DNA of 38,477 nt, from contig JAIOOY010000097.1 of assembly GCA_021414145.1 (NCBI GenBank), forward strand, positions 1-38,477. Direction: 5' to 3'. The position numbers and the translations under genes were made by a program. Origin of the DNA: Methylophilales bacterium. Its GTDB lineage: Bacteria; Pseudomonadota; Gammaproteobacteria; Burkholderiales; Methylophilaceae. Of the stretch, positions 9,504 to 19,393 are shown piece after piece; the first letter of the stretch is position 1, and each line of letters opens with the position of its first letter. Below the pieces are notes generated by a model. That model worked only from the letters and a program-made list of their open reading frames with translations, had not been told where the DNA came from and made no database searches.

Positions 9504-9507
9504 TAGG

Positions 9508-10836
9508 TTGGCGAACGAAAACTCTTTTCTGGGTGCGGCAGGCAAGATGCAGGAGCTCAAAGGGCGCTTGCTATTTGTACTCGGAGCGTTGGTAGTTTAT
9601 AGACTGGGCGCACATATTCCAGTGCCGGGGATAGACCCTGACGTATTGGCTAAGCTTTTTGAGAGCCAGGGTGGTGGCATTTTGGGCATGTTTAACATGT
9701 TCTCCGGTGGCGCATTGAAGCGTTTTACCGTGTTTGCGTTGGGGATTATGCCGTATATATCGGCCTCCATCATTATGCAGTTGCTGACGGTAGTGTCACC
9801 GCAGATGGAGCAGCTAAAGAAGGAAGGCGAAGCAGGTCGCCGTAAGATTACGCAGTACACGCGTTACGGCACGGTGTTGTTGGCGGTGTTTCAGGCGACA
9901 GGTATTTCTATCGCTTTGGAAGCGCAGCATGGTTTGGTGTTGGAGCCAGGCTTGGCGTTTCGCTTGGTGACGGTTATTACGTTGGTCACGGGTACGATGT
10001 TTTTGATGTGGTTGGGTGAGCAGATTACAGAGCGTGGTATTGGTAACGGCATTTCCATCATCATCTTTTCAGGCATTGTGGCTGGTTTGCCGCATGCTAT
10101 TGGTGGAACTTTAGAGTTGGCGCGTACCGGCGCATTCTCCATTCCGCTGGTGTTGTTTTTGTTTGCTGCAACCATTATGGTGACTGGTTTTGTAGTGTTT
10201 GTGGAACGCGGGCAGCGCAAAATTACGGTGAATTATGCCAAGCGCCAAGTGGGTAACAAGATGTTTGGCGGACAGAGTTCGCATTTGCCCTTGAAGTTAA
10301 ATATGGCCGGAGTCATCCCGCCTATATTTGCCTCCAGCATTATCCTGTTCCCGGCGACGATGGCGGGTTGGTTTGGCCATAGTGACGGTATGTTGTGGTT
10401 GAAGGATATAGGCGCGGCTTTATCGCCAGGTCAGCCGATTTATGTGGGGCTGTATGCCTTGGCGATAGTGTTTTTCTGCTTCTTCTATACCGCTTTGGTG
10501 TTCAATCCCAAAGAAACGGCTGATAACTTGAAGAAGAGCGGTGCGTTTGTCCCGGGGATACGCCCAGGTGAGCAAACCGCCAAGTATATAGATCGCATCA
10601 TGGGTCGTTTGACGCTGGTAGGGGCTGCATATATTACAGCAGTCTGTTTGTTGCCAGAGTTCTTGATTGTGAAGTACAACGTGCCGTTTTATTTTGGGGG
10701 CACCAGTTTGCTGATTATTGTAGTGGTGACCATGGATTTTATGGCACAAGTGCAAGCGTATTTGATGTCACATCAGTATGAAAGTTTGTTGAAGAAGGCA
10801 AACTTTAAGGGCGGCGGCGCTGGATTGCCGCGCTAA
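9508..10836 (+). CDS. secY: Protein translocase subunit SecY (TTG start)
   Basis: Channel subunit of the SecYEG translocon in the inner membrane. The 442-residue protein has about ten hydrophobic segments. Early motifs include [11 protein letters not shown], then [27 protein letters not shown], of which the parts FALGIMPYI and SIIMQLL are the family hallmarks. A cytoplasmic loop contains [16 protein letters not shown]. The start is TTG at 9508, directly after the rplO stop with only TAATAGG upstream, so translation probably depends on coupling to rplO. Confidence 0.97.
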   Translation: MANENSFLGAAGKMQELKGRLLFVLGALVVYRLGAHIPVPGIDPDVLAKLFESQGGGILGMFNMFSGGALKRFTVFALGIMPYISASIIMQLLTVVSPQMEQLKKEGEAGRRKITQYTRYGTVLLAVFQATGISIALEAQHGLVLEPGLAFRLVTVITLVTGTMFLMWLGEQITERGIGNGISIIIFSGIVAGLPHAIGGTLELARTGAFSIPLVLFLFAATIMVTGFVVFVERGQRKITVNYAKRQVGNKMFGGQSSHLPLKLNMAGVIPPIFASSIILFPATMAGWFGHSDGMLWLKDIGAALSPGQPIYVGLYALAIVFFCFFYTALVFNPKETADNLKKSGAFVPGIRPGEQTAKYIDRIMGRLTLVGAAYITAVCLLPEFLIVKYNVPFYFGGTSLLIIVVVTMDFMAQVQAYLMSHQYESLLKKANFKGGGAGLPR

Positions 10837-10852
10837 GAATTTAAGCAGACAC

Positions 10853-11071
10853 ATGGCTAAGGAAGACACGATAGAAATGCAAGGCGAGATTCTGGAGAAT
10901 CTTCCCAACGCAACCTTTCGTGTAAAACTTGAAAATGACCATGTGGTATTGGGTTATATCTCCGGCAAGATGCGTATGCACTACATTCGTATTCTGCCTG
11001 GCGATAAGGTGACTGTTGAATTAACGCCGTATGATTTGTCGCGGGCACGCATTATCTTCCGCGCCAAATAG
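10853..11071 (+). CDS. infA: Translation initiation factor IF-1
   Basis: Single OB-fold factor that binds the 30S A-site during initiation. The 72 residues equal the standard length. The sequence opens [19 protein letters not shown] and has the RNA-binding segment [16 protein letters not shown]. It lies between secY and rpmJ, the common betaproteobacterial place for infA. Only a weak ribosome binding site is visible upstream. Confidence 0.97.
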   Translation: MAKEDTIEMQGEILENLPNATFRVKLENDHVVLGYISGKMRMHYIRILPGDKVTVELTPYDLSRARIIFRAK

Positions 11072-11106
11072 TTGTTTTGATATCGGTACTATAGAAGAGG
11101 TGTGAG

Positions 11107-11220
11107 ATGAAAGTTCGTCCGTCGGTAAAAGTGATGTGTCGCCACTGCAAAGTGATACGCCGTCATGGTGTCGTACGTATTATCTGCTCTGACCCGCGCC
11201 ACAAGCAGCGCCAGGGTTGA
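11107..11220 (+). CDS. rpmJ: 50S ribosomal protein L36, zinc-binding form
   Basis: Only 37 codons, read directly from the sequence. It starts [16 protein letters not shown] and ends HKQRQG. Cys11, Cys14, Cys27 and His32 form the zinc ribbon of the C+ type of L36. The ATG at 11107 follows AGAGGTGTGAG. It closes the spc-type set, and 71 nt with a promoter separate it from rpsM. Confidence 0.95.
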   Translation: MKVRPSVKVMCRHCKVIRRHGVVRIICSDPRHKQRQG

Positions 11221-11227
11221 TTTTGAG

Positions 11228-11256
11228 TTGATGGTACGAGGTTAAACTGATAAAAT
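11228..11256 (+). promoter_or_regulatory. Promoter upstream of rpsM (alpha-type promoter)
   Basis: TTGATG (11228-11233) and TAAAAT (11251-11256) are spaced by 17 nt. The predicted start near 11263 falls in AAGCT-TTT-AGCTT, a small possible hairpin (11260-11272), and leaves a leader of about 30 nt. E. coli also has a promoter before rpsM, which supports the reading. Confidence 0.6.
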
Positions 11257-11291
11257 TTTAAGCTTTTAGCTTGCCATTTACGGAGTAAAAC

Positions 11292-11654
11292 ATGGCTCGA
11301 ATCGCAGGGGTTAACATCCCCAACCATAAACATGCCGAAATTGCCTTAACTGCGATTTTCGGAATTGGACGTAGCACTGCACAGGACATCTGTGTGGCAG
11401 CTGGCATTGCTATTTCTACCAAGATTAAAGACCTGAGCGATGCTGAGGTCGAAAAGCTGCGCGATGAAGTCGCCAAGTTCAAAGTGGAAGGCGATTTGCG
11501 TCGTGAAATTTCCATGAACATCAAGCGCCTGATGGACTTAGGTTGCTATCGCGGTGTGCGTCACCGTCGTGGCTTACCAGTCCGCGGGCAGCGCACCAAG
11601 ACCAACGCCCGTACCCGCAAAGGTCCGGTCAAGGCAATTAAAGCCGCCAAGTAA
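11292..11654 (+). CDS. rpsM: 30S ribosomal protein S13
   Basis: Head protein that contacts P-site tRNA and bridges to L5. The 120 residues begin [19 protein letters not shown]. The helix-two-turn-helix segment has [12 protein letters not shown]. The conserved C-terminal part is [22 protein letters not shown]-like, with its last residues basic. TACGGAGT precedes the start. It is the first gene of the alpha-type set. Confidence 0.98.
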   Translation: MARIAGVNIPNHKHAEIALTAIFGIGRSTAQDICVAAGIAISTKIKDLSDAEVEKLRDEVAKFKVEGDLRREISMNIKRLMDLGCYRGVRHRRGLPVRGQRTKTNARTRKGPVKAIKAAK

Positions 11655-11675
11655 TCAGGGGTTATAGGACACATT

Positions 11676-12071
11676 ATGGCTAAAGCTACTAGTAACGCAC
11701 GGGTTAAAAAGAAGGTTAAGAAGAACATTGCCGAAGGTATTGCGCACGTTCACGCTTCTTTTAACAACACCATCATCACCATTACCGACCGTCAAGGAAA
11801 TGCCCTGTCTTGGGCGACTTCTGGCGGTGCTGGCTTTAAGGGTTCACGCAAGAGTACGCCTTTTGCCGCACAGGTAGCTGCGGAGGCCGCTGGTAAAGCT
11901 GCGCAAGAGTGCGGTGTAAAAAATCTGGAAGTGCGTATCAAAGGGCCAGGCCCTGGACGTGAATCTGCCGTTCGTGCGTTGAATTCTGCAGGTTTCAAAA
12001 TTACCAGTATTTCTGACGTGACACCAGTACCGCACAACGGTTGCCGTCCGTCTAAAAAGCGCCGTATCTAA
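11676..12071 (+). CDS. rpsK: 30S ribosomal protein S11
   Basis: Platform protein of the 30S subunit near the mRNA exit. The 131-residue product has a lysine-rich N-terminus, then [21 protein letters not shown], and the C-terminal signature [19 protein letters not shown]. It lies 21 nt after rpsM and 27 nt before rpsD, as in the alpha operon. Nothing is unusual in length or order. Confidence 0.98.
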   Translation: MAKATSNARVKKKVKKNIAEGIAHVHASFNNTIITITDRQGNALSWATSGGAGFKGSRKSTPFAAQVAAEAAGKAAQECGVKNLEVRIKGPGPGRESAVRALNSAGFKITSISDVTPVPHNGCRPSKKRRI

Positions 12072-12098
12072 GCGCATAGAAGTTTTAAGGAGAAGAAA

Positions 12099-12728
12099 TT
12101 GGCAAGAAATCTTGACGCAAAGTGCCGCCAGTGCCGCCGAGAAGGTGAGAAGTTGTTTTTGAAGGGTGAGAAATGCTTCACCGACAAATGCGCGATTGAA
12201 AAGCGCAACTTCCCACCCGGTCAGCATGGCCAAAAACGTACCTCACGCTTGTCTGACTACGGTGTGCAATTGCGCGAAAAGCAAAAGCTACGTCGTATCT
12301 ATGGCATCTTGGAAGCGCAATTTCGTGGTTATTATGCTGATGCAGATCGCCAAAAAGGCATTACTGGCGAGAATTTGCTGCAACTACTGGAAAGCCGTCT
12401 GGATAACGTGGCTTACCGCATGGGTTTGGGAGCATCGCGTAGCGAAGCGCGTCAAATTGTGCGTCACAACAGTATTTTGGTGAATGGTAGTCGCGTCAAC
12501 ATTCCTTCTTACCAAGTGCGTCCTGGTGACGTGGTTGAAGTGGCTGAGCGCTCCAAACAGCAATTGCGCATTAAAGGTGCTGTTGAAGCTGCTGAGCAAC
12601 GTGGCTTCCCGGAATGGCTGGAAGTTGACGTGAAAGCGCTGAAAGGCACTTACAAAGCACGTCCGCAGCGTGACGAGTTGCCAGCAACGATTAATGAATC
12701 ACTGGTTGTCGAACTTTACTCCAAGTAA
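12099..12728 (+). CDS. rpsD: 30S ribosomal protein S4, zinc-binding form (TTG start)
   Basis: Primary 16S rRNA-binding protein; in E. coli it is the alpha-operon repressor. The product has 209 residues. A cysteine set (C9, C12, C26, C31) suggests the zinc-containing N-terminal form. The S4 RNA-binding domain follows around residues 95-160 ([17 protein letters not shown], then [17 protein letters not shown]). The start codon is TTG at 12099 with AAGGAG (12087-12092) at normal spacing. ATG is absent at the family start position. Confidence 0.96.
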   Translation: MARNLDAKCRQCRREGEKLFLKGEKCFTDKCAIEKRNFPPGQHGQKRTSRLSDYGVQLREKQKLRRIYGILEAQFRGYYADADRQKGITGENLLQLLESRLDNVAYRMGLGASRSEARQIVRHNSILVNGSRVNIPSYQVRPGDVVEVAERSKQQLRIKGAVEAAEQRGFPEWLEVDVKALKGTYKARPQRDELPATINESLVVELYSK

Positions 12729-12757
12729 TTTGTAATATCTATTAAAGGGCAAAGCCG

Positions 12758-13747
12758 ATGCAAAGTAGTCCTAATGAATATTTAAAGCCGCGCGTTGTTG
12801 AAGTGGAAGCGATATCCCCTAATCGTGCGCGTGTCACCTTAGAGCCGATGGAGCGTGGCTTTGGTTACACCTTGGGTAACGCCATCCGCCGTGTATTGCT
12901 GTCTTCTATTGCGGGTTATGCGATTACTGAAATCAAGATTGATGGCGTGGTGCATGAGTATTCCACGCTGGATGGTGTGCAAGAAGACGTGGTGGACATT
13001 CTGCTCAATCTTAAGGGTGTGGCGCTTAAGCTGCACAACAAGACTGAGGCCATGTTGACCATCAATAAGTCTAGCGAAGGTGCTGTTACCGCCGCTGATT
13101 TTGAGATTGGTCATGACGTGGAAATCGTCAATCCGGATCACGTGATTGCTCATTTGACCAAGGGTGGCAAACTGTCTATTGAAGTGAAAGTGGAAATGGG
13201 ACGCGGCTATCAGCCAGTCACCATGCGCCAAAAGGCCGCCGACGAAGACCGCGCCATGGGCTTCATCATGGTAGATGCTTCTTTCAGTCCGATTCATAAA
13301 GTGAGCTACCACGTAGACAGCGCCCGTGTTGAGCAACGTACCGACTTGGACAAACTGGTGATGGATGTGGAAACCAATGGTGCCATAGATCCTGAGCAAG
13401 CTATCCGTGATGCAGCGCGTATTTTGATGGGTCAGTTGTCGGTATTTGCTGATTTGGAAGGCGCACCTATGGAGGCCGAATCTGGTGGTGCTGCACCACA
13501 GATAGATCCGATTCTTTTGCGCCCGGTGGATGATTTGGAACTCACCGTGCGTTCTGCCAACTGCTTAAAAGCAGAAAATATTTTCTACATTGGCGATCTT
13601 ATCCAGCGTAGTGAAAACGAGCTGCTCAAAGCGCCTAACCTTGGCCGTAAGTCTTTGAATGAAATTAAAGATGTTTTGGCTTCTAAAGGATTGACTTTGG
13701 GTATGAAATTAGAGAACTGGCCACCAGCCAGTTTAGAAAGAGTTTAA
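12758..13747 (+). CDS. rpoA: RNA polymerase alpha subunit
   Basis: Assembles RNA polymerase through its N-terminal dimer domain and contacts UP elements and activators through its C-terminal domain. The 329-residue length matches E. coli. The N-terminal domain contains [20 protein letters not shown]. The C-terminal domain begins after an acidic linker near residue 250 and contains [21 protein letters not shown] and [14 protein letters not shown]. It lies between rpsD and rplQ. Confidence 0.98.
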   Translation: MQSSPNEYLKPRVVEVEAISPNRARVTLEPMERGFGYTLGNAIRRVLLSSIAGYAITEIKIDGVVHEYSTLDGVQEDVVDILLNLKGVALKLHNKTEAMLTINKSSEGAVTAADFEIGHDVEIVNPDHVIAHLTKGGKLSIEVKVEMGRGYQPVTMRQKAADEDRAMGFIMVDASFSPIHKVSYHVDSARVEQRTDLDKLVMDVETNGAIDPEQAIRDAARILMGQLSVFADLEGAPMEAESGGAAPQIDPILLRPVDDLELTVRSANCLKAENIFYIGDLIQRSENELLKAPNLGRKSLNEIKDVLASKGLTLGMKLENWPPASLERV

Positions 13748-13757
13748 GGGAAATATC

Positions 13758-14144
13758 ATGCGTCATCGCGTCAGTAACCGTAAACTAAACCGCACCAGTA
13801 GCCATCGTATGGCGATGTTGCGTAATATGGCAAACTCCTTGTTGCGCCATGAAGTGATTAAGACCACTTTGCCTAAGGCCAAGGAATTGCGCAAAATTGC
13901 TGAACCCTTGATTACCTTGGCCAAAAATCCTACTTTGGCAAATCATCGTTTAGCGTTTAATCGCACTCGTGACCGTGACATGGTAGTTAAGTTGTTTGCT
14001 GAACTAGGTCCGCGTTATGCCAACCGTAATGGTGGGTACTTGCGTATCCTGAAATGCGGGTTTCGTGATGGTGACAATGCTCCTATGGCCTTGGTGGAGT
14101 TGGTAGATAGACCAGAAGTAGCGGAAATCGTTACCGCTGAATAA
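13758..14144 (+). CDS. rplQ: 50S ribosomal protein L17
   Basis: Located near the tunnel exit. The 128-residue product begins [20 protein letters not shown] and contains the L17 signature ([21 protein letters not shown]). The conserved [20 protein letters not shown] lies in the C-terminal half. It starts 10 nt after rpoA and is the last gene of the ribosomal cluster; an intrinsic terminator follows. Confidence 0.98.
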   Translation: MRHRVSNRKLNRTSSHRMAMLRNMANSLLRHEVIKTTLPKAKELRKIAEPLITLAKNPTLANHRLAFNRTRDRDMVVKLFAELGPRYANRNGGYLRILKCGFRDGDNAPMALVELVDRPEVAEIVTAE

Positions 14145-14170
14145 GCGCTGTTTCTAGGGTGTGCTTGAAT

Positions 14171-14210
14171 AAGCCGGAGATGCAGAAATGCGCTCCGGCT
14201 TTATTATTTT
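14171..14210 (+). terminator. Intrinsic terminator after rplQ
   Basis: A perfect 9-bp stem, AAGCCGGAG (14171-14179) with CTCCGGCTT (14193-14201), is followed by TATTATTTT. It closes the ribosomal cluster. The T-rich tail overlaps the stop codon of the opposing glutaredoxin-like gene, so the two transcription units converge here. Confidence 0.9.
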
Positions 14211-14440
14211 GTAATGATGAACTTGGTGACGGTGATGGTATCAAATGGCCAGTCCAGCTCACGCAATCCAAGGCGTAGCAATGGAATACGGGTTTCGTAG
14301 GCATCAAAGCCAGATTGTTCGGCGATGTCTACGAATGACAAGTGAAGCTGGTGATTTTGTGCGACGGGAATGACAATAGCTTCTGCCTGCTCGCAGAGGT
14401 GGCAGCCCAAAGTGCCGTACAAGATAAGCTGTGGGAACAT
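14204..14440 (-). CDS. Small glutaredoxin-like protein
   Basis: Likely thioredoxin-fold redox protein of the DUF836/glutaredoxin-like group. From the chosen ATG at 14440 it has 78 residues. The motif LYGTLGCHLCEQAEA places the redox pair CHLC at residues 13-16, after the first beta strand. A conserved-looking RIPLL (cis-Pro region) follows. A GTG at 14467 would add nine residues; neither start has a clear ribosome binding site. It is divergent from mgtE with 47 nt between starts. Substrates cannot be inferred. Confidence 0.8.
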   Translation of the reverse strand: MFPQLILYGTLGCHLCEQAEAIVIPVAQNHQLHLSFVDIAEQSGFDAYETRIPLLRLGLRELDWPFDTITVTKFIITK

Positions 14441-14487
14441 CACTAAAATTTTAACGTGGATAGGCACATTTGCGTTATCTTCTTACT

Positions 14488-15924
14488 ATGACTGAACTCG
14501 AACAATCCAAAGAGAGTCTGCAAGAAAGCTTGCAACAGGTAGTCAGCTTGTTAAACAAACACAAGCTGGTGGAAGATCTCGTGCATAAACAAGACATGCC
14601 ACGCCAGGCCTTGGTGGAAACTCTAGTCCACAAGCAGAATCTTGTGGAGCTGCAGAAGAAGTTAGATGAACTGCACTCTGCCGACGTAGCCTTTATCCTG
14701 GAAGCATTACCGCGTGATCAGCGCTTGATCGTGTGGGACTTAGTCAAGGCCGAACGTGACGGTGAAATTCTGCTGGAAGTTTCCGATGTCGTTCGGCAAA
14801 GCCTTATCGCTGAGATGGATACCGAAGAACTGTTGGCTGCGGCCGAGCAGTTGGAAACCGACGAGATTGCAGATCTTGCGCCGGATCTGCCAAAAGACGT
14901 GTTCCAAGAACTGTTGGAAAGTCTGGACAGCCAGAACCGCGAACGATTGCAATCGGCGCTATCCTATCCTGAAGACGCAGTAGGCGCTTTGATGGATTTC
15001 GACATTGTCACGATACGCGAAGACATTACGCTAGAAGTCGTGCTGCGTTATTTGCGGCGTTTGGGGGAACTCCCCGACCATACTGACAAGCTATTCGTGG
15101 TGAACCGCGATGATACTGTGCGCGGTGTGTTGTCGCTTAAGCGCTTGCTGATGGCCGATCCTGAGAATATCGTGGCAGATGTGATGGCGGAAGACGCAGT
15201 ATTGTTTCATCCTGAAGAGGATGCAACTGAGGCTGCCGCTGCATTTGAGCGTTATTACTTGGTTACAGCTCCGGTAGTGGATGCTGACAACAAGCTGGTA
15301 GGGCGCTTGACAGTGAATGAGGTCATGGACTTCTTGCGTGACGAATCTGAGAGTGAAGCCTTGTCTTTAGCTGGTTTACGCGAAGAAGAGGACATGTTCT
15401 CCTCGGTATGGAAATCGGTACAAAACCGCTGGACTTGGTTGGCGGTGAATTTGGTAACGGCTTTTATCGCTTCGCGTGTTATCGGTGCATTTGAAGGCTC
15501 GATAGAAAAAATCGTAGCATTGGCCGCCTTAATGCCTATCGTAGCAGGGATAGGCGGTAATTCTGGTAACCAAACTATCACTATGATTGTACGTGGACTA
15601 GCGCTGGGGCAAGTGAGTGCGCAAAACATGAAAGCCTTGTTTAAAAAAGAACTGGGTGTGAGTCTTTTCAACGGGATGGTGTGGGGAAGCGTATTGGGCT
15701 TGCTCACTTATATGCTTTATCACAACGTAAAATTGGCAGCAGTGATGATGGGAGCGATGACGCTTAACCTGCTGTTGGCGGCAGTGATGGGAGTGGCCAT
15801 ACCTTTGCTTATGGTACGAACTGGACGCGACCCCGCTGTGGGCTCTAGTGTATTGATTACCGCCGTCACCGATAGTGGCGGATTTTTTATATTCTTAGGC
15901 TTAGCCACTCTATTTCTAATATGA
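14488..15924 (+). CDS. mgtE: Magnesium transporter MgtE
   Basis: Mg2+-selective channel of the inner membrane. From the ATG at 14488 the product has 478 residues. The N-terminal part is an acidic helical MgtE_N superhelix, preceded by a short repeat of the LVHKQ type. Two CBS domains follow (about 180-305), then a membrane domain of about five helices starting near residue 315. The pore signature GIGGNSGNQT is present. A TTG at 14470 would add six residues. The stop overlaps the next gene by 4 nt. The leader is too short for an Mg2+ riboswitch. Confidence 0.93.
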   Translation: MTELEQSKESLQESLQQVVSLLNKHKLVEDLVHKQDMPRQALVETLVHKQNLVELQKKLDELHSADVAFILEALPRDQRLIVWDLVKAERDGEILLEVSDVVRQSLIAEMDTEELLAAAEQLETDEIADLAPDLPKDVFQELLESLDSQNRERLQSALSYPEDAVGALMDFDIVTIREDITLEVVLRYLRRLGELPDHTDKLFVVNRDDTVRGVLSLKRLLMADPENIVADVMAEDAVLFHPEEDATEAAAAFERYYLVTAPVVDADNKLVGRLTVNEVMDFLRDESESEALSLAGLREEEDMFSSVWKSVQNRWTWLAVNLVTAFIASRVIGAFEGSIEKIVALAALMPIVAGIGGNSGNQTITMIVRGLALGQVSAQNMKALFKKELGVSLFNGMVWGSVLGLLTYMLYHNVKLAAVMMGAMTLNLLLAAVMGVAIPLLMVRTGRDPAVGSSVLITAVTDSGGFFIFLGLATLFLI

Positions 15925-17162
15925 GCGAATTCTGGCAAGAAATTATTTCCGATCTAAGTACTACAGTGATCTGGCCGCAGCTTGCTGTGTTGGGAGTCAG
16001 CCTAGGTTTGGCTTGGTTTGTGAATAAGCTACTTATCAAATCTGTACACACGCATACCTCGGATTCCTGGCAGATAGGAATGGGAGCGGTAGCAAGGGTG
16101 ATATTCCCATTAAGCGCTCTGGTATTTGTAAGCCTGGGGCGCATCTTATTACAACACGTTTCTCGACACAGCAGCTTGTTGCAGCTCGCCATTACATTGC
16201 TGTTGGCGATGGCAGTAATTCGCTTAGCGGCATACGCTTTGCGCTATGTATTCACCGCTGCACAGTGGGTACGTGCCACTGAAAATTTTGTGGTGTTTGT
16301 GGTGTGGGGCTTGGTGGCGTTGCACTTAACCGGGCAGCTAGAAGATTTCACCACTTTTCTTGATGAACTGAGTTTTCATGTTGGTAACCATAAGTTTTCG
16401 GTTTTATTGCTGATTCAATCTGTTTTTATTGCCGTTCTGACGCTGATAGTGACGTTGTGGATAGGGCGTGTACTGGAAAACAAGCTGATGCGCACACAGC
16501 AGTTAGATATTAATCTGCGCGTAGTACTTTCCAAATTCCTGCGAGTGTTACTGATACTGGTTGGTGTGTTGACTGCCCTTTCTGTGGTGGGATTTGATAT
16601 CACCCTACTCTCGGTATTTGGTGGCGCGTTAGGTGTGGGGCTGGGTTTCGGTCTACAGAAAATCGCAAGCAACTATGTCAGTGGCTTCATCATTTTGTTG
16701 GATCATTCGCTGCACCCTGGCGACGTGTTGACAGTAGATGGACACTACGGAGTAGTAGGCCAGCTTCGTGCCCGCTATCTTGTATTACGCAAACTGGATG
16801 GCACCGAAGTCATCATTCCTAATGATGCGCTGATTACTTCCACCGTCATCAACCACTCATTGTCGGATCGAAGGGCAAGTGTGTCGGTGTCGGTGAGAGT
16901 GAGCTACGATAGCACGCTAGAGAATGCTATGAAGATCATGCGAGAGTCGGCAGTAGGTGTGGCTAGAGTGTTAAGTGCCCCAACACCTGACGTGACGGTC
17001 AAGCAGCTTGCCGACAATGGCGCGGAATTACAACTGACAGTGTGGGTCAATGATCCAGAACTCGGGGTTACTGGACTGCAATCTGAACTCTTCATCAAGA
17101 TTCTGGAAGGTTTTCGTACCAACAACGTCAGAATTGCTGTTGGGGTTATTCCAACGAAATAA
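15921..17162 (+). CDS. MscS-family mechanosensitive ion channel
   Basis: Tension-gated channel of the inner membrane that releases solutes on osmotic downshock. The 413-residue product has four or five N-terminal hydrophobic segments, then the MscS pore helix region with glycine and alanine spacing (LSVFGGALGVGLGFGLQKIA). The beta domain follows (GDVLTVDGHYGVVGQ, then DGTEVIIPNDALI). The start ATG overlaps the mgtE stop (ATGA), so the two are co-translated. It is larger than E. coli MscS, so it resembles the longer MscS paralogues; I give no symbol. Confidence 0.9.
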   Translation: MSEFWQEIISDLSTTVIWPQLAVLGVSLGLAWFVNKLLIKSVHTHTSDSWQIGMGAVARVIFPLSALVFVSLGRILLQHVSRHSSLLQLAITLLLAMAVIRLAAYALRYVFTAAQWVRATENFVVFVVWGLVALHLTGQLEDFTTFLDELSFHVGNHKFSVLLLIQSVFIAVLTLIVTLWIGRVLENKLMRTQQLDINLRVVLSKFLRVLLILVGVLTALSVVGFDITLLSVFGGALGVGLGFGLQKIASNYVSGFIILLDHSLHPGDVLTVDGHYGVVGQLRARYLVLRKLDGTEVIIPNDALITSTVINHSLSDRRASVSVSVRVSYDSTLENAMKIMRESAVGVARVLSAPTPDVTVKQLADNGAELQLTVWVNDPELGVTGLQSELFIKILEGFRTNNVRIAVGVIPTK

Positions 17163-17189
17163 AAAAAGCCCGCAATTGCGGGCTTTTTT
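17162..17189. terminator. Perfect palindromic bidirectional terminator
   Basis: GCCCGC (17168-17173) and GCGGGC (17178-17183) pair around AATT and are flanked by six A and six T, so the element is symmetric on both strands. It starts at the mscS stop codon and lies 17 nt from the end of rpmG. It can end both converging transcripts. Confidence 0.93.
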
Positions 17190-17206
17190 GTGAAGAAGAC
17201 CAATGT

Positions 17207-17374
17207 TTATTTCAGCTTGGTTTCTTTATACGCGACATGTTTACGGGCGACGGGATCAAACTTGCTGATCTCCATCTTCTCCGGCATGGTACGTTTGTTC
17301 TTGGTGGTGGTGTAGAAATGACCAGTGCCAGCACTGGATTCCAACTTGATTTTTTCGCGTCCGCCTTTAGCCAT
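17207..17374 (-). CDS. rpmG: 50S ribosomal protein L33, zinc-free form
   Basis: The 55-residue product, read directly from the minus strand, begins [20 protein letters not shown] and ends YKETKLK. The family core [21 protein letters not shown] is present. It has no CxxC pair, so it is the C- form. The ATG at 17374 follows AAGGAG. It lies 11 nt after rpmB, the usual rpmB-rpmG pair. Confidence 0.96.
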   Translation of the reverse strand: MAKGGREKIKLESSAGTGHFYTTTKNKRTMPEKMEISKFDPVARKHVAYKETKLK

Positions 17375-17385
17375 GAGTGCTCTCC

Positions 17386-17622
17386 TTAAATGCGTTCGCC
17401 GCGTTCACGCAAATCGGCCAGAACGCTGTCAATGCCGTTCTTGTCTATGGTGCGTAGTGCAGCGGTGGTGATACGAAGGCTAACCCAACGGTTTTCGCTT
17501 TCTACCCAGAATTTGCGATTTTGCAAATTAGGTAAAAAACGGCGTTTGGTTTTGTTGTTAGCGTGGGAGACATTGTTCCCACTCATCGGCTTTTTGCCGG
17601 TTACCTGACATTTGCGAGCCAT
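17386..17622 (-). CDS. rpmB: 50S ribosomal protein L28
   Basis: Large-subunit protein near the E-site. The product has 78 residues, starting [20 protein letters not shown], and carries the basic core [19 protein letters not shown] and the C-terminal [16 protein letters not shown]. It forms a two-gene unit with rpmG. The leader contains a good promoter and AGGAAATAGCA before the ATG. Confidence 0.97.
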   Translation of the reverse strand: MARKCQVTGKKPMSGNNVSHANNKTKRRFLPNLQNRKFWVESENRWVSLRITTAALRTIDKNGIDSVLADLRERGERI

Positions 17623-17662
17623 TGCTATTTCCTAAATCAAGTTCAAATTTTGAAAGACCAGC

Positions 17663-17692
17663 TTTATACCATGAAACCGCTTATTTCCTCAA
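17663..17692 (-). promoter_or_regulatory. Promoter of rpmB-rpmG
   Basis: On the minus strand TTGAGG (17687-17692) and TATAAA (17663-17668) are separated by 18 nt. The predicted start lies about 30 nt before the rpmB ATG. It sits in the 76-nt gap after dut, so rpmBG may be transcribed both from here and by read-through from dut. Confidence 0.55.
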
Positions 17693-17698
17693 GAAAAA

Positions 17699-18151
17699 TC
17701 AGCTTTTTCCTGTGCTGCCAAAACCTCCTTCACCGCGCTCACTGGCGGTGAATTCAGGCACGACCTCAAAACTGGCCTGTATCACGGGCACGATGACCAA
17801 TTGTGCGATGCGCTCCAGCGGATTGAGAATGAATGGTTCGCGTCCGCGATTCCAACATGACACCAGTAATTGGCCTTGATAATCCGAATCAATCAACCCC
17901 ACCAGATTGCCCAGCACGATGCCATGTTTGTGTCCCAAGCCTGAGCGCGGTAGTATCAAAGCGGCATAATTGGGATCTGCGAGATGTATCGCTATCCCGG
18001 TAGGGATTAGTTCTGTCTTGCCCGGTTCAAGCGTCAGCGTATGTTCTATGCACGCACGCAAATCCAATCCTGCAGAGCCGGCTGTGGCATAAGCCGGGAG
18101 GTGATTACGCAGACGTTCGTCGAGTATTTTGAGTTGAACTTGAAGTGACAT
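17699..18151 (-). CDS. dut: dUTP diphosphatase (dUTPase)
   Basis: Trimeric enzyme hydrolysing dUTP to dUMP, which keeps uracil out of DNA and feeds thymidylate synthesis. The 150 residues match the family. Motifs in order are [36 protein letters not shown] and the C-terminal [10 protein letters not shown] arm that closes over the substrate. Its start lies 1 nt after the coaBC stop. dut with coaBC is a common proteobacterial pair. Confidence 0.97.
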   Translation of the reverse strand: MSLQVQLKILDERLRNHLPAYATAGSAGLDLRACIEHTLTLEPGKTELIPTGIAIHLADPNYAALILPRSGLGHKHGIVLGNLVGLIDSDYQGQLLVSCWNRGREPFILNPLERIAQLVIVPVIQASFEVVPEFTASERGEGGFGSTGKS

Positions 18152-18152
18152 T

Positions 18153-19340
18153 TTATTTTCCTAATAAAGAAGCAATGTGCTGTAGTAACTGACGTGCGAG
18201 CGTCAGTTTATTAGCCGTGGGTAATGGGTGCGAGCCTTCTTCATCCAGTAAAATCAAGGTGTTTTCATCTCCGCCAAAGCCGTATTGCACTAGGTTGGCG
18301 GCGAGAAGGGGCAGATTTTTCTGGCGACGTTTTTGTTCAGCATATTTCAGTAGATTTTCGCTTTCCGCGGCAAAGCCTACGCAGAATGGGGGCTTAGGAA
18401 GATTTGCTACAGTGGCCAGAATGTCAGTGTTTTGTACCAGCTCTAAACTAAGGGCGTTCCCGTCTTTTTTGATTTTTTGCGGTTTGGGATTAGTCATACG
18501 ATAGTCGCTTACCGCTGCCACGCCGATAAAAATGTCTTGTTTTGCAATATGTGCCATCACCGTATCCAGCATATTCTGCGCGCTTACCACGCTAATGACG
18601 TTTACCCCGCGTGGCGCATCCAGACAAGCCGCGCTGACAAGAGTGACAGTGGCGCCCATTTCTTGTGCAGCGCGTGCCACAGCGTAACCCATTTTTCCTG
18701 AACTTAAATTTGTGATGCCGCGTACCGGGTCTATGGCTTCAAACGTGGCTCCTGCGGTGACCATTACGTTTTTTCCTTGGAGAATCTTGGGCTGAAAACT
18801 GGTTTCCAATTCTTCCAGCAAGGCTTCTGGCTCCAACATGCGCCCTAAGCCAACTTCACCACAGGCCTGGTCGCCGCTAACGGGGCCAAGCACGGCAATG
18901 CCATCTTGAGCTAGCTGAGCCACATTGCGTTGTGTTGCCGGGTTTTGCCACATTTCCACATTCATGGCGGGGGCGACGAATAGCGGGCATTTCCCTCGTG
19001 CCAAACACAGCGTTGAGAGCAAATCGTCCGCCGCACCGTGTACCAGCTTGGTGATGAAGTTAGCACTGGCAGGCGCAATGACGATGGCATCTGCATCCCG
19101 CGCCAAGCTGATGTGAGACATTCCATTGCCAGCGTTATCCCATAAGTCAGTGAGAACCGGTTTTCCAGAAAGCGCTTGCAAGGTGAGTGGGGTGATGAAT
19201 TGGCAGGCGGATGCAGTCATCACTGCTTGCACGTCCATATTTTGCTTGACCAGCAAACGTACTAGCTCCGCCGCTTTATAGGCTGCGATGCCGCCAGTAA
19301 TGCCGAGCAGAATTTTTTTGCTAGGGGTGGGGATGCTCAT
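18153..19340 (-). CDS. coaBC: Bifunctional phosphopantothenoylcysteine decarboxylase / phosphopantothenate-cysteine ligase
   Basis: Catalyses two steps of coenzyme A synthesis. The 395-residue protein has an N-terminal flavoprotein CoaC domain ([21 protein letters not shown], and [13 protein letters not shown] with the active cysteine). The C-terminal CoaB domain has [12 protein letters not shown] and AAVSDYR. A -10-like TAGAAT (19369-19374) lies upstream without a good -35. The gene is divergent from radC. Confidence 0.96.
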   Translation of the reverse strand: MSIPTPSKKILLGITGGIAAYKAAELVRLLVKQNMDVQAVMTASACQFITPLTLQALSGKPVLTDLWDNAGNGMSHISLARDADAIVIAPASANFITKLVHGAADDLLSTLCLARGKCPLFVAPAMNVEMWQNPATQRNVAQLAQDGIAVLGPVSGDQACGEVGLGRMLEPEALLEELETSFQPKILQGKNVMVTAGATFEAIDPVRGITNLSSGKMGYAVARAAQEMGATVTLVSAACLDAPRGVNVISVVSAQNMLDTVMAHIAKQDIFIGVAAVSDYRMTNPKPQKIKKDGNALSLELVQNTDILATVANLPKPPFCVGFAAESENLLKYAEQKRRQKNLPLLAANLVQYGFGGDENTLILLDEEGSHPLPTANKLTLARQLLQHIASLLGK

Positions 19341-19393
19341 AACGCGCTATTTCATTGATAATGTGAGCATTCTACCATTACGGGAAAATCCAT

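Noticed and set aside
14441-14487. Mg2+ riboswitch before mgtE
   Set aside because: Only 47 nt separate the divergent starts, too short for an M-box.
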